DNA from: Scatophagus argus
Taxonomy: Eukaryota; Chordata; Actinopteri; Scatophagidae
Length of the DNA stretch: 64,000 nt
Direction: 5' to 3'
NCBI RefSeq assembly: GCF_020382885.2
Contig: NC_058504.1
Span: 14,891,019 to 14,955,018 of the forward strand
Shown here: positions 41,321 to 52,421 of the stretch, one piece after another
Layout: each line of letters opens with the position of its first letter
How positions within the stretch are numbered: position 1 is the first letter of the stretch
Notes under the pieces: model-generated
The model's input: the letters and a program-made list of their open reading frames with translations, nothing else
Database searches by the model: none
Told to the model about the DNA's origin: nothing
Position numbers and translations under genes: made by a program

Positions 41321-43206
41321 CCTCAGTCACATCAGGAGGAAATGCATTGCATTGTCTGAGAACCTAAGGTTAGAAGGTGGCACGACTTGTCAATCATAAG
41401 GTAACTATGCCCTAAAGCACTCTTTGCTTTACCATCTGTTTTGCTCTAAATGAGAACATAATTTATGGAGCCTCTGTCCCAGAACTACATGATACAATCC
41501 CAATTTTCTAAGCACTTAAAAGAATCCATCCAAGTGTGCTTTCAGTGTGCCATACTGGCCAATAAGAAGTGATGCCTCAATAGCCAATATAAACAGAAGG
41601 AGTGATTATTAGTGGGCGGTTTTAATATGGGGAGCACTCCTTTAAATTGAGGAAATCTCTACAGGTGGGTTACAACCTTCTTTGTCACTGTTATGAATTG
41701 ATTGATGATTCTTTTCTTTGACAGAGTAATTACAGGATAGTGTGTTGGCCAATGTTACATGTGTTTTAATGTATAAAGATAAGAAACATATTTTATATTT
41801 GTGTCCAAGAAGAGAAGGACTGGGCAGGTGTTACAGTAATCCTTTTAATGTAAAGTAAATTGAGCATCTTCACAGGTTTCAATTCAGAAACTGAGGCATA
41901 ATATGACACAGTTCCCTTGCCAGTTGACTGAGAGAATAAGTGCTTTAACATTCTTTATGCTTTTTTCATTGTTGATGATACAAACATTACACAGGCCAAG
42001 CAAAGAATTATATTCTGATCCTGAGTGGTTATCCACAATAAATTATGTGATTTTATTGTCTCAGACAGCAGACCATATTTCATATTTCTGATAATATATT
42101 TATAAATACATTTAACATAATTTCAGAAACTAGACAGCTTGATGTATGTGGATGTACCTAGATGTATGCGACAGTGCCAGCTGTCTATAGCTAACAGGAG
42201 AGCCACAGACCTTTCCATTCAGCACAACCTACAACCACTTCACAGTCTTAACAAGAGCTCTCATCAGGCAACATGAACGAAAGCGTGTGTGTTGGGGCTT
42301 TAAAATAAATGTGATTAATTAAATTAAAATTAGTAATTAAATAAATAAAAGTATGCAAATGGTGTATTTCACTGCAGTAACTGCATATTCTACTCAGCAG
42401 AAAAGTGCTTTGCATATAATAGATATTATTCCAAAATGCATTTAGATTGAGAAATTGTTCACTTGTATCAGGCATCACCAGACATTATTTGATAAACAAC
42501 ATGTGATTCCTTTATCCGTTTTCATTACATGTTTCTTATTGTATCTTTTGAATAAATGATACAAAGTCCTCAAAACGCCAACACATAATGTGTTTAAATT
42601 TGAAATAAGCAGTCAGGTTAATTGGAACTGACAGTTCAGTTACAGTGCAGGTGGGTAAGTGATAAAAACAGTGTAAATCACCTAATTGTTGAAATATTAA
42701 AACAACATTGTATAAATAATTGCAGCCTCTTTTGGAAATAATGTATATTTTATCATGAAAAAGTTCATACCGTACATTCTTATATTTAAAGTACTAGTTC
42801 CCGTTCCAGACAAAAGGAAAGACAATGTAAATAAAAATAAAAATATTACATACATCACAAAACATAAATTAATGTTATCGTATTATATATTATAAGTTAT
42901 TAGAGTGCACCATAATGAGTTCGCTCTTGCAAAAAACATCAAAATAAACACACAAACATGTTTAAAACATTTGTTTGGCCAACACAAAATACTAAGACAG
43001 GAAGACAGGAACAGCTTGTGGGGCTATTCCTGCACTTGGTGGTAAATAAAAACGAGTGTGGCAACCAATATATGTACACCTGTGCATTTTTCGTGTGCAC
43101 ATCTGAGTTTATGTTGCATATGGCATGTTTGAAGCAGTACAGTGATACTATGATCCATTTCTAAGGACTGGACTTTGTTCAAATGAAACTGTAGAAGGCT
43201 TTGAGT
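41321..43206. other. Gene-free AT-rich sequence downstream of fusion B
   Basis: No conserved reading frame. It should include the fusion B 3' UTR near 43.2 kb (minus strand). Otherwise nothing recognised. Confidence 0.45.
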
Positions 43207-46200
43207 CTAAAGTTCCTCTGTGTCTCCTGAACCTCCGCCCCTTTGTGTGTGCAGATCATCCTCAAAAACAGGATTCGTCTGCCCCTGCCTGTGCCGCTTC
43301 TGAACCTCCTCGAAGATTTGAAGAACCTTCAAAGCAGACAAACAACAGTAACAGGTTTAAGTGTAAGAATACACTGTACTGAAAATCTTAATCCAGACCG
43401 AACATAATAAAGGATATATTACCTTCGATTTAGGAATGAGACCCACTCTGAAGAAACCAATATGTCCTGTTTCAATCTTAGTGCAGTCAACCACAGTAGA
43501 AGCAATGTTTTCTGGGGAGGCCCCATCACATAACACTCCATCCACCTTACCAAGCAAAATATATATGTAGTTTACTGCACAAAATAAAAACACCAAGGCT
43601 TCTTGTATTTAATTAAACTGAAATATTGAGCTCACCTTGTTGCCCAGCTTGGCATAAACTTGATTGTGGTGAGTTGTGTCTGCTTCACCTGTAGGGTTGG
43701 CGGAGGTTACAGCGATGGGTCCCACCTGCAAGAAAAACAGTTGCTATTTTACTAAAGTCATTTAGTTTCAGTCATTTTAAGACTTGCAGTGATTAATTTC
43801 TACAGCCCTTACGAGATTTATGAGATGCGTGGCCACAGAACAGTCTGGGTTTCTGATGGCTATGCTTTGTGGAGTCCCTATGTGTATGGCAGCATCTCCT
43901 AAACCAAAGGGGTCCATCCATGGGCCTATGTGAGACAAGAAACCAGTATGAGGCTAATTCAACCCCTACCATGAAAAATTAGGCACCCACATACACAGTT
44001 ACACATACAAATAAACATCCACAAATGCACACCTACCTCTGGGTATAACCATGCTAATGGAGGAGGGCCATGCAGCCTCCATGAAGTCCAGGAGGAGTGG
44101 GCTCAGGAGGTGTCTCACTGGCTCCAGCTGCTTGATGGAGGAGATCCACAGGGACATGGGTCGGTCCTGCGCCTGCTTCTTCACCCTGAAGTCATTTAGA
44201 AGGCAATTAGAGGATAATGAGAATGCATCAATGAATGGATGCAGATCATAGCACACTCACAAAAATGGAAACTTACTTGTAAGCTTTGACAACTGCGTCG
44301 GGCCTGTTGCAAGCTGCCACCAGCACATAGACAGTGTCAGTAGGCATTCCACATATGCCACCATTTTTCATGATTTCTGCAGATGAAAAAGGAGAAATGA
44401 CACTCACTTCAAGTATGTAAACAACTGTGCATTTTTCAAAATCACCATTTAATTTCTTAAAGTTCTCACCTGCAATCTGCTGGACGGACGACGACTTGCG
44501 GGCTGGTAGATGCGGACAGATATTTGCACCTCCCCCGACCCCACTCAGCTTAATTAAAGGATTTCCTAAGGGGATTTGAGGGGATTGGAAGGTGCTGTTG
44601 AAAATGTGCGCCAGGAAACAATAAAAACTGATAAGCCCAAAGATGATGGTGACTCCTATGTCGTAACCGTAAGGCAGTGCACCTACTGCATCCAGCAGGA
44701 AGCTAATAAGAATGAGCTGGAAGGTGAGGGCGTGGGCAAACCAAGCGACATTTAGAAACAGTGCCGCAGCCGTCACTAAACCATTAAATAGCATGAAGCC
44801 AATGACCCCGACAGCCACATCAAAGCTCCTGGCTTCACCATACAGTCCGCCGTATCGTGTCAGCCCCCACACTGTCCACATGACCCCATAGAGGACAAAA
44901 ACAGTGCTCTCAAAGGATTTACCTCGAGAAAAAGCTACTGAACCACAGATCAGCTGGAGTGCCCCTCCAGCCACCACCACCCAAGGCAGAACCAGCACAG
45001 ACAGAGGATTTCTGTCACTAACTGTGGCTGTGATGGCAAAAGCTGCCAGCACATTGCAGGCGTGGCCTAACACCTCTGCATCTGCATACTTGGAGTAGCC
45101 CAGGTAAGGTGCATGCAGCTCTTTATCATGGGGTCTGAGAGTAAGGCCGGGCATCCTGGTTACTAAAGTCTTGCAATATTCCTGTCCTGTGGGAATCATT
45201 GTAGGGTAGACCATATTGAATGTGGTAATTAAAAGCATGATGGCAGAGATTACAAATATAGCTCCCTGTACACCCTGCGTGCCTCCTTGGAAGAAGCCTT
45301 GAGGCTGGGCTGCAATGGCAATACAATAAGCTACAAAGAATAACACGTAGAGCCCATCCAGCAAGCTCTTCTGACAACTGAACAGAGCCAGGACAAAGAA
45401 AAGTACAGAGAAGACAACAGGGAAGGGAACAGGCGAGTAAGGCTGAATTGAGTAGAATGATAGAAAGGCACTGTAGCCCTCTGCAAATCGTAGCACAGCA
45501 CAGAAGCCATAAAATGTGGCAGCAAGTGTGTCCATGGCTCGGTAGAAGAGCACACACATTCCAACCTGGAAGACTCCAGCTGTCCACAGCCAGGGAACAT
45601 GACCAACGAACAGTCTGGGAACCACACCTAACAGAGGACAGGCTAGCACAGAGGCGGACAGCAAGTTCATCACCAGACCTACTGACACTGCAGCACTGCA
45701 CTTGTGGTCCTGCTCTGTTTTCAGCTCAGTTTTGCTCTTAAGATGTGTTCCTGGAAGCTCCACTTTACCACCAGTGATGATGAATAGCAGTCGTCCAAAC
45801 CCGAAGTAAAGACCCACCAGAGAGACAAGAAGGTAATTAGCAGCTGTGGCAGACAGACCAAAACCTGCAGCTGACAAACCCGCAATCTGATGGGCACATG
45901 CTAAGCTAATGCCAACAGCTATGAGAAAAAGAACTGGTTTCTTTACTGTCACTGCTACACTGCCTATGATGAACAGGGCTAGCGTGAATGCTGCCAGTCC
46001 TGGGACCAGAGAGGATTTCAACTCTGTGAACTCCAACACCCCCTGCCCCACCAGGATATACACCAGACCTGAGCCGCACCACAGGGCAGAGACAGTCAAA
46101 CACAGACAGGAAAACAGCAGGGCGTGGGACAGACTGCGAAGGATACCTGAGAGACAAAGAGTAAACAGAGGAGATGGACCAAAATTATTTTTTACCCACA

Positions 46201-46978
46201 AATATTACAAATTAACAAATTAAACAAAAAATGTGATATGCGTTTATCGAAACCAACCTGCATAAGCTAAGAGGGCTGCAATGATGAGGAGCAGAATTCC
46301 CAGTGCAGTACTGTGGATGAAACTTTTCTCAGGCGAGCTGGCATAGTCATTTATCAAAAGCAGTAAAGATCCTGCAAGTCAGAGGAAAACGCTATTATTT
46401 AAAGCCACCTGCTCTTAACTTGCCAACAGAAAAACTTCATGTGATTGTAGCATTTTGACTAAAAAGATTATGTGATTTTGTTCAATCCAATAGCAAGAGC
46501 AGGTGTTTCCATAAAAGACGACTAAGGGAGAAGTTTTATTTATTTATTTTTTTTCAGAACTTGCTGTTACCATCATATTTTTTTTTAATGTTTGCACCAA
46601 AATACAGGAGGTTGTTACCATGTCTGTGGAGATTCTCAGTCATCCAGGTCATATTCACTCAAAGAATTAAAGCAAGGCGTCTGGACTTGTGAAGATTGAC
46701 TTGATTAACTTGACTTCAAGTCAATCTTCAAATCAATCTTCAATTCAAATCTTCACAAGTCCAGACGCCTTGCTTTAATTCTTTGAGTAGGAGGTTGTTA
46801 CTTTATTTTTAAATATACGGCACTGGCCCATACGAGATTCACGCTAAAACTGATAAAACATCAGTCATAAAGTACAAAGGGACATCATGAAAATAAAAAA
46901 TAAAAAAATAATAAAAATCTTACCGCCGGAGATGCCCAGTATGCCGACGGACACATGCAGAGAGCCGAGTTGAGCCAT
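43207..46978 (-). CDS. Fusion B: diverged paralogue, AceTr-like units plus YrdC-like domain
   Basis: Exons 46924-46978, 46258-46371, 44470-46146, 44277-44376, 44037-44185, 43813-43925, 43636-43725, 43423-43545 and 43207-43326 give 846 residues. Membrane units span about 1-200, 225-420 and 425-600. The last one keeps the family pattern best: GGALQLICGSVAFSRGKSFE, then YGVMWTVWG, closing PQIPLGNPL. The glutamine of this helix is present in units 2 and 3 but I do not see it in unit 1. The YrdC-like part (about 616-846) has PTDTVY (627-632) and TSANPTGEAD (Ser744, Asn746). Aligned without gaps to copy A, KDRPAEKP reads KKQAQDRP, so the Arg of the KxR pair is Gln653; PGG is PSS. It may be inactive in adenylate chemistry or altered in substrate. 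It shares its 5' flank with the ES1-like gene. Start chosen because MAQLGSLH is the first Met of the open first exon. Confidence 0.82.
46658..46787. repeat. Long perfect inverted repeat in intron 1 of fusion B
   Basis: A 37-base arm at 46658-46694 (starting CTCAAAGAATTAAAGC) is matched perfectly in reverse complement at 46751-46787, with a 56-base spacer that itself contains shorter imperfect complements. Transcribed, it would form a strong hairpin. The sequence before it, 'cagtcatccaggtcat', resembles the start of the repeat at 49,562. Confidence 0.9.
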
Positions 46979-47791
46979 GGCAGGAGTCGCTTTCTGAGGA
47001 TGCGGGCTGCGCTTTAATACTGCTGCGTGTGACGTCAGAACGCAGGTACGGAGGAAAATCAGCATCTGGGAAACTCCTCACTCCCGTCACAGCAACAGGC
47101 TACTGGTAAAATGATCCCTCAAGCCGTGCGTCAAATACAAAAAATAAAAAAGAGCGAATTGTAGACTTTCTTATGATAATACCTGACATTATATATACAG
47201 AGATATCATGTGGGCTGACTATGATGTTACACCATGATGTTAAAGTTCTATATTTTAATCGTAATTTAGCCTAAATGTTAACAGTAATTGTTCTTGTATG
47301 CCGTCACGAATTTCACGAACTTTCAACCAGTAAAATTGAAATAAGGTAGTAGGTTTCTCCAGCCGTGCTTCACAAAATGCAAACAAGAGCAAGACCGACG
47401 TTTACTTTAAGGTCTGCTAAAAGTATTACTACTTTCTATTGAAAACAGCTACTGGTACATGTTCAATTTATCCCGTGTTTATTTAGTCTAGTGTAGTATA
47501 TCTTAAATAAACTCTAAAAGGTCTGAACGTGTACCCGTAGTTGTTTTCAGTAGAATAAAAGCATTACATAGGCTGAATAATCTGTCTTCATTAGACCTCT
47601 TTTATCTTTAGCTCATTGTGAGGAATGATTCAGCATTTCTCCTCAGTGTTTGGACAGCGGGTTGTGGGAGGAGCCAGAGGCGTGCGTAAGGCTATAAAGA
47701 GTCAGCCTCAGAGTTCAGCCTGCACACCTCCGACCCTCCTGAACGCCTCCGTTTGACACAGTGTGAAAGCCAGGCCAGCTGCGCATACAAG
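46979..47791. promoter_or_regulatory. Head-to-head promoter region of fusion B (-) and ES1-like gene (+)
   Basis: On the plus strand TATAAAG (47693-47699) stands upstream of a non-coding exon ending at CAAG|GTGAGC (47791), which feeds the acceptor at 48255-48256. Fusion B starts translation at 46978 on the other strand, so at most about 715 bases separate the B start codon from the ES1 TATA box. No TATA box was evident for B. Shared control is inference. Confidence 0.5.
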
Positions 47792-47911
47792 GTGAGCTCC
47801 ATCTGCACTGTCTTCACTGACATTTTAGCTGTTTTAGTCAATAATGATCACGTTAAATGTAAAGTAAATGAATTGGTGAAATGCTTATTAAGTTTCTTTT
47901 AAATATATGTG

Positions 47912-47918
<7 letters not shown>

Positions 47919-47963
<45 letters not shown>
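47919..47963. repeat. (AT)n microsatellite in ES1-like intron 1
   Basis: About 22 uninterrupted AT units preceded by a short GT run. Confidence 0.95.
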
Positions 47964-47964
<1 letters not shown>

Positions 47965-48268
47965 CAATACTGTGAAGTCCGGCACAGCAACATCCAACAC
48001 TGTAACTCCTCTTTACTGGTGTCAAATGTGTTACCTGTTGGCAAACAACCCTCCTGGCACTCCTGTCCTGTGTCACTCTCTGTCACCTGTCTGTTAGTTT
48101 TATTATGTAAACATTGGCAGCAGCAGTGCTTTTCATATCTGATCAGGCAATCAAATAGGGATTTAAATTTCAATAATTGAAGAAAAGTCACATTGTCTAG
48201 ATGAATTATATTTTTAGAGTCTGGATCAGCGTGTGTGCTTTGTCTGTGTTGCATAGGAACTAGGAACC

Positions 48269-49342
48269 ATGGTGAAGCGTGTTGCAGTTATTCTCTCAGG
48301 CTGTGGTGTCTATGATGGCAGTGAGATCCACGAGGCCTCTGCTGTCCTCGTCCATCTGAGTCGGGCTGAAGCAAAAGTAAGAGAAGTGAACTTTACAGTG
48401 TGTTTATCTGTTATTTTATGTCAAACTTGTCAGTCCAGTCCCATTTAGAGGGACTTTAAGGGACAGCTTTCACGTCTGTGTTTCTGTCCAGAGTTGACCT
48501 TTGTAACAACTCTAAAATAATTCCAGAATTTTTAGCTACGGAATCCGATCCGACATAGAAAGTTTTGTGTCATTTCAGGTGCAGATGTTTGCTCCGAATG
48601 CAGATCAGATGCATGTTGTAAATCATTGTGAGGGGAAACCCACGGCGGAGAAAAGAAACGTCTTACAGGAAAGCGCTCGCATCGCCAGGGGTGACGTGAC
48701 TGATCTGGCCAAGTTGGATGTTTCAGCTTTTGATGCTGTCATCATTCCAGGTTAGGCTGGTGCAGCCATAAATAAACGTCAGAGTAAAATATTTTACATT
48801 TTTTTCTCCACCTCCACTCGTGATATGCTGAACGAATCCTGTGTGTTCTCCTTCAGGGGGCTTTGGTGTGGCAAAGAACTTGAGTGACTGGGCAGTGAAG
48901 AATAAGGACTGCAGCATCCAACCACAACTTGAAAAGGTCATCAAGGAGTTCCACAAAGCCCATAAACCGCTGGGCATGTGCTGCATCTCCCCCATCCTCG
49001 CTGCCAAAATCCTGCCAGGCTGTGAACTCACTGTGGGGCAGGACAAAGAGTGTGAAAAGTGTGTGAAACAGTTTGTCGTCATCAGATTTCTATGGCTATG
49101 GAAAAAAAAAAATCTACAGCTCTAACTTTTCCTCTCCTTTCAACTTTAGGTGGCCGTATGCTCAGACAGCAGGTGCATTGAAGGAGTTGGGCTGCAAACA
49201 CGTCAACACGGATGTGGACAAAGCACACGTTGATGTCAAAAATAAGCTGGTCACCACCTGTGCGTTTATGTGCAATGCTCCCTATCACAAAGTGTTTGAT
49301 GGAATAGGAGTCATGGTTAAAGAGACACTGAAACTGGCTTAA
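48269..49342 (+). CDS. ES1/GATD3 family protein (DJ-1/PfpI-like fold)
   Basis: ES1 proteins are class I glutamine-amidotransferase-like (DJ-1 superfamily) proteins; the known vertebrate one (GATD3) is mitochondrial. Coding exons 48269-48376, 48579-48750, 48857-49058 and 49150-49342 give 224 residues, against about 268 for human GATD3. The start [20 protein letters not shown] opens directly on the first beta strand. Further marks are [35 protein letters not shown], around the usual nucleophile-elbow Cys, and [14 protein letters not shown]. The missing mitochondrial presequence suggests a cytosolic paralogue. Intron 3 uses a weaker donor (GTGTGT); reading through it would break the family-conserved CEKWPYAQ. 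An untranslated exon ends at 47791. It runs divergently from fusion B. Confidence 0.92.
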
Positions 49343-49492
49343 GATGTCTTTAATTACACACTGGGTGTTCATTTACTTTTAAACAAATTGTGATTTCTCT
49401 ATAAGTGTGGATTTTTTTTTTTTGATCAACTTATAACACTGATCTCTCAGTATATATCGGATGTTATATCCTTAATGTGTTTTGAGATTTTC

Positions 49493-49498
49493 AATAAA
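49493..49498 (+). promoter_or_regulatory. ES1-like polyadenylation signal
   Basis: AATAAA about 150 bases after the ES1-like stop, in a T-rich context. Confidence 0.65.
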
Positions 49499-49561
49499 AG
49501 TTAATCTACAAATTACAATTTTGCCATTTTTTTTTATATAAGATCAAACAATTAAAATGAC

Positions 49562-49710
49562 AGCCTGTGAATATTCTCATTCATCCAGGTCATGGTTATC
49601 TCAAGGAAATTCAATCGAATGCAACTGGACTTAGTTATTTGTCTTTGAAGACATTTCACCTCTCATCCAAGAGGCTTCATCAGTTCATGCTCGCTTGACT
49701 AGGCTGGGAC
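49562..49710. repeat. Dispersed fish repeat fragment
   Basis: Contains 'cattcatccaggtcatgg', then 'caactggactta', 'tctttgaagacatttcacc' and 'caagaggcttcatcagttc', a string I recall as scattered through many teleost genomes. Family name not recalled. Its opening is shared with the sequence just before the inverted repeat at 46,658. Confidence 0.55.
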
Positions 49711-50244
49711 TAATTAAATTGACAAAAAAAATCCAAAAAATAATTACAGCTTGATGATATTTTTATATAGACATATATTTTCATATAGTCATATTTGCTA
49801 CATTGTGTTGTATATTGTGTTGGACAAGTTTTTTTACCTTGTCCAGGCAGAGATCCATAAGACTTCTGCCTGTTAATATACATTATTCTGTGATTTAAAC
49901 ATCTAACTATGAAACAGCTCTGGTTTTCCCTTTGCTTGTTTGCTAGTGAGAAGTAATCCCAGCAACCCATACTGTTTGAAATTGTGGATTCAAGCAACCC
50001 AGAGACAGAATTGTAGCTTCTGCTATGGTTAAAAACCTTTTACTGCTTATTTCAGAAATACTCTTGTGTGAAATTAAGATTTCCTTTAATGAATCAACAA
50101 ATTACTGTACTTCAGAGCAGTCTTTTAAGTGAAAATGTAACATTTGCATCTGGATAACATGGAGTACAGTTTGTTAAATTTTTGAAAGTTGAACAAAGGT
50201 TTGGTAAGAAGTTACACTACACACCAAAACTCTAAAAATCAAGT

Positions 50245-50585
50245 CAAGAAGAATTCAGAATCACTTTATTGGCAGTATATATATATTTTACATGCACGCA
50301 TACAATGTCTTCTGCATTTCACCCATCCTTAGTTGAACACACATGCAACAAACCTCCTGTGAAACACACAAGAGCAGTGGGCTGCATAGAGCACCTGGGT
50401 GGGGGTTAATTGGGGATTAAGTGCCTTGCCCAAGGAGGGCATTTTTCACATTAATCACTCCACCACACCCAAATTTTTCCTGCCTGTGGGGTAATCGAGC
50501 CAGCAACCCTCCGATCACAAGCCGCTTCTCCAACCTCTAGACCGCGGCTGCCCCCGTGTTCTGTCAAACAGAACACCTCAGCTTT
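50245..50585 (-). repeat. tRNA-derived SINE, inverted
   Basis: Read on the minus strand it begins 'gcagccgcggtctagaggt', an A-box-like tRNA head, followed by a B-box-like GGCTCGATTACC and ending toward a TTATTGGC-type tail near 50,263. The body contains 'agtgccttgcccaagg', common in fish repeats. Copy is diverged. Confidence 0.6.
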
Positions 50586-50953
50586 TTGAATCATATTTCA
50601 GCTTTTCGCAAATAATTATGAGTAATTTCATGAAATAAAGCCGGTACATAGAAATACTAAGATCCATTTATATGCCAATGTCATGTTATTTTGACAGTTT
50701 ATTTTAAAGTTTAATCTGAAGCAGTACAGTTGCGTTTTTATATGGCACAATACAATGTCCACAAATTGTGAACATGAAAACAACAATTATTAATCAGTTC
50801 AAGATATTTTGGTACAGTAGTGTAGAAAATATACCATAGGTGCCACCTATTTTTGAAACATTATGCTATTCATACACACAGAGTAGATATTTGGCCCAAG
50901 CATGAAATATTGCTGTAATGAGTACAGGTAACTGGGAAGAATCAAGAAAGGGT

Positions 50954-52421
50954 TCATGTGGTTTTGTTAGAGAAATGATTGAAGCGATCCGTTCCAAAGG
51001 CCAGAGTTGTAGCATGAAATTTCCTGGGACGATTAGGATCCTACAGACAACAGAAAGAATCAGAATCAATAAATGGTATTACACAGTGAACTTGCATGAT
51101 ATAAAGGAATACATCAATATTCAGGCTTGTCTGACCTGGATGGGATATGCACAGGTGGGAACATAACGGATCACAAACCCACAGCGCCTCCTCTGGGATG
51201 TGTTGGCATCGCTGGCATGGACGAGGAGTCCATCATGTATCTGCCAAAACAAATCCAAAATGAATTCATCATGTATTGCACTCAGTAACAATTATTTAAA
51301 AAAAAATGAATAAACTCACAGACATCTGCCCAGCTAACAGAGGGCAAAGCAATGCCTTGTCAGTCTCTATCAGCTCTTCTGGTATCTCCTGGTTGACTGA
51401 CAGCATGTTTCCAGGGCGACTTGCTTGGCGATGGGGCAACATGCCAGCGCAGTGGCTACCTACGAGACAAAAAAAAAAAAAAAGCAGCACACTTCAGAGA
51501 CCCTCGTCTGCTCCTCTAAAAGGTCAAACAACATGCGTCAAGGGAAGCTTTTCATGGAGACGTGTCTGCTTTTATTTAGCTGAGGATCAAACATTGCAGT
51601 TGCTAAATGCACAAATTCACCCGAGAGCCATAAATGAGTAGCTGAGGTACCTGGGATGACCTGAAGGGCGCCGTTCTCCTTCACTGAGTCATCTAATGCG
51701 AGCCACACAGAGAGAACAGGACCACCAGCAATGCCCCAATATCTGCGAATAAAACTACTACAGTTAGACAAACTGAAACAAAGCAAAACAAAACCTTCCA
51801 GCGTTTTTAATATTTTCTTCAGTGTTTGAATCAACCTCATATCTTGATGCCAGGCCACATATGGGACTTCATTCTCTCCAGCATTCCCATCAGGTTTGAG
51901 TGTTGGGTATTTACAGATGAAACGGGAGTCCAGCAGGATGACGTCAGGGCCCAAGATGGCTTTGACCACTTTTAAGATTTGAGGGTGTTTGGTCAGGTCC
52001 CTCACCCACGGATACTGAAGGTGAACACAGTGGAGGCTGTACTGGGTGTACTCTTGACCTGGAAACATACAAACACACAATATACCCATTTAATGACAAC
52101 TTGTGCTCGGTTATTTCATTTTCAAACATTAATTTTGAGGAGCACAATAACAGACAAGCACGAAACCCCAGTCCTGGGATCCCAGTATTATTATTTTCAC
52201 TTACTTCTGCATGCTTTCTCTTTTTCCTGACTAACTTGCCCTCTTCATCCCTCTCCTTGCTCATGCTCCTTCATCTTCCACTGGTACTTACCAAATTCCC
52301 TCTCCAGCTCAGAAAAGGCATGCTTGGCCTCCCTCAGCTCTGTGTCTGTCAACACAGGCAGTGCTGAGAGGAAGCCTTGTTGGTTGTAGATCTCCTGCAG
52401 TTTAGCCTCAGATGTAGTCAT
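50954..52421 (-). CDS. PhyH-family Fe(II)/2-oxoglutarate dioxygenase
   Basis: A member of the phytanoyl-CoA dioxygenase superfamily; substrate unknown. Exons 52292-52421, 51836-52058 (3' edge uncertain by one base), 51651-51742, 51320-51459, 51136-51240 and 50954-51040 give 258 residues. The facial triad is visible: WHQD (His114, Asp116) and the distal His in GLLVHASDANTS, followed by RRRCGFVIRYVPT, where an Arg would bind 2-oxoglutarate. VWLALDDSVKENGALQVIPG is the standard core. It does not look like human PHYH or PHYHD1; the WHQDxRYW plus RYVPT pattern is closer to short bacterial-type members, which databases often label hypophosphite-dioxygenase-like. No signal or peroxisomal (SKL-type) end is seen; it ends NKTT. 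It is tail to tail with the ES1-like gene. Confidence 0.88.

Noticed and set aside
47888-48254. Open frames containing long Ile-Tyr runs
   Set aside because: These come from the AT microsatellite in the first intron of the ES1-like gene.
49059-49125. Continuation of the ES1-like reading frame beyond 49,058
   Set aside because: The continuing residues are unlike the family, while splicing from 49,058 to 49,150 restores conserved CEKWPYAQ.
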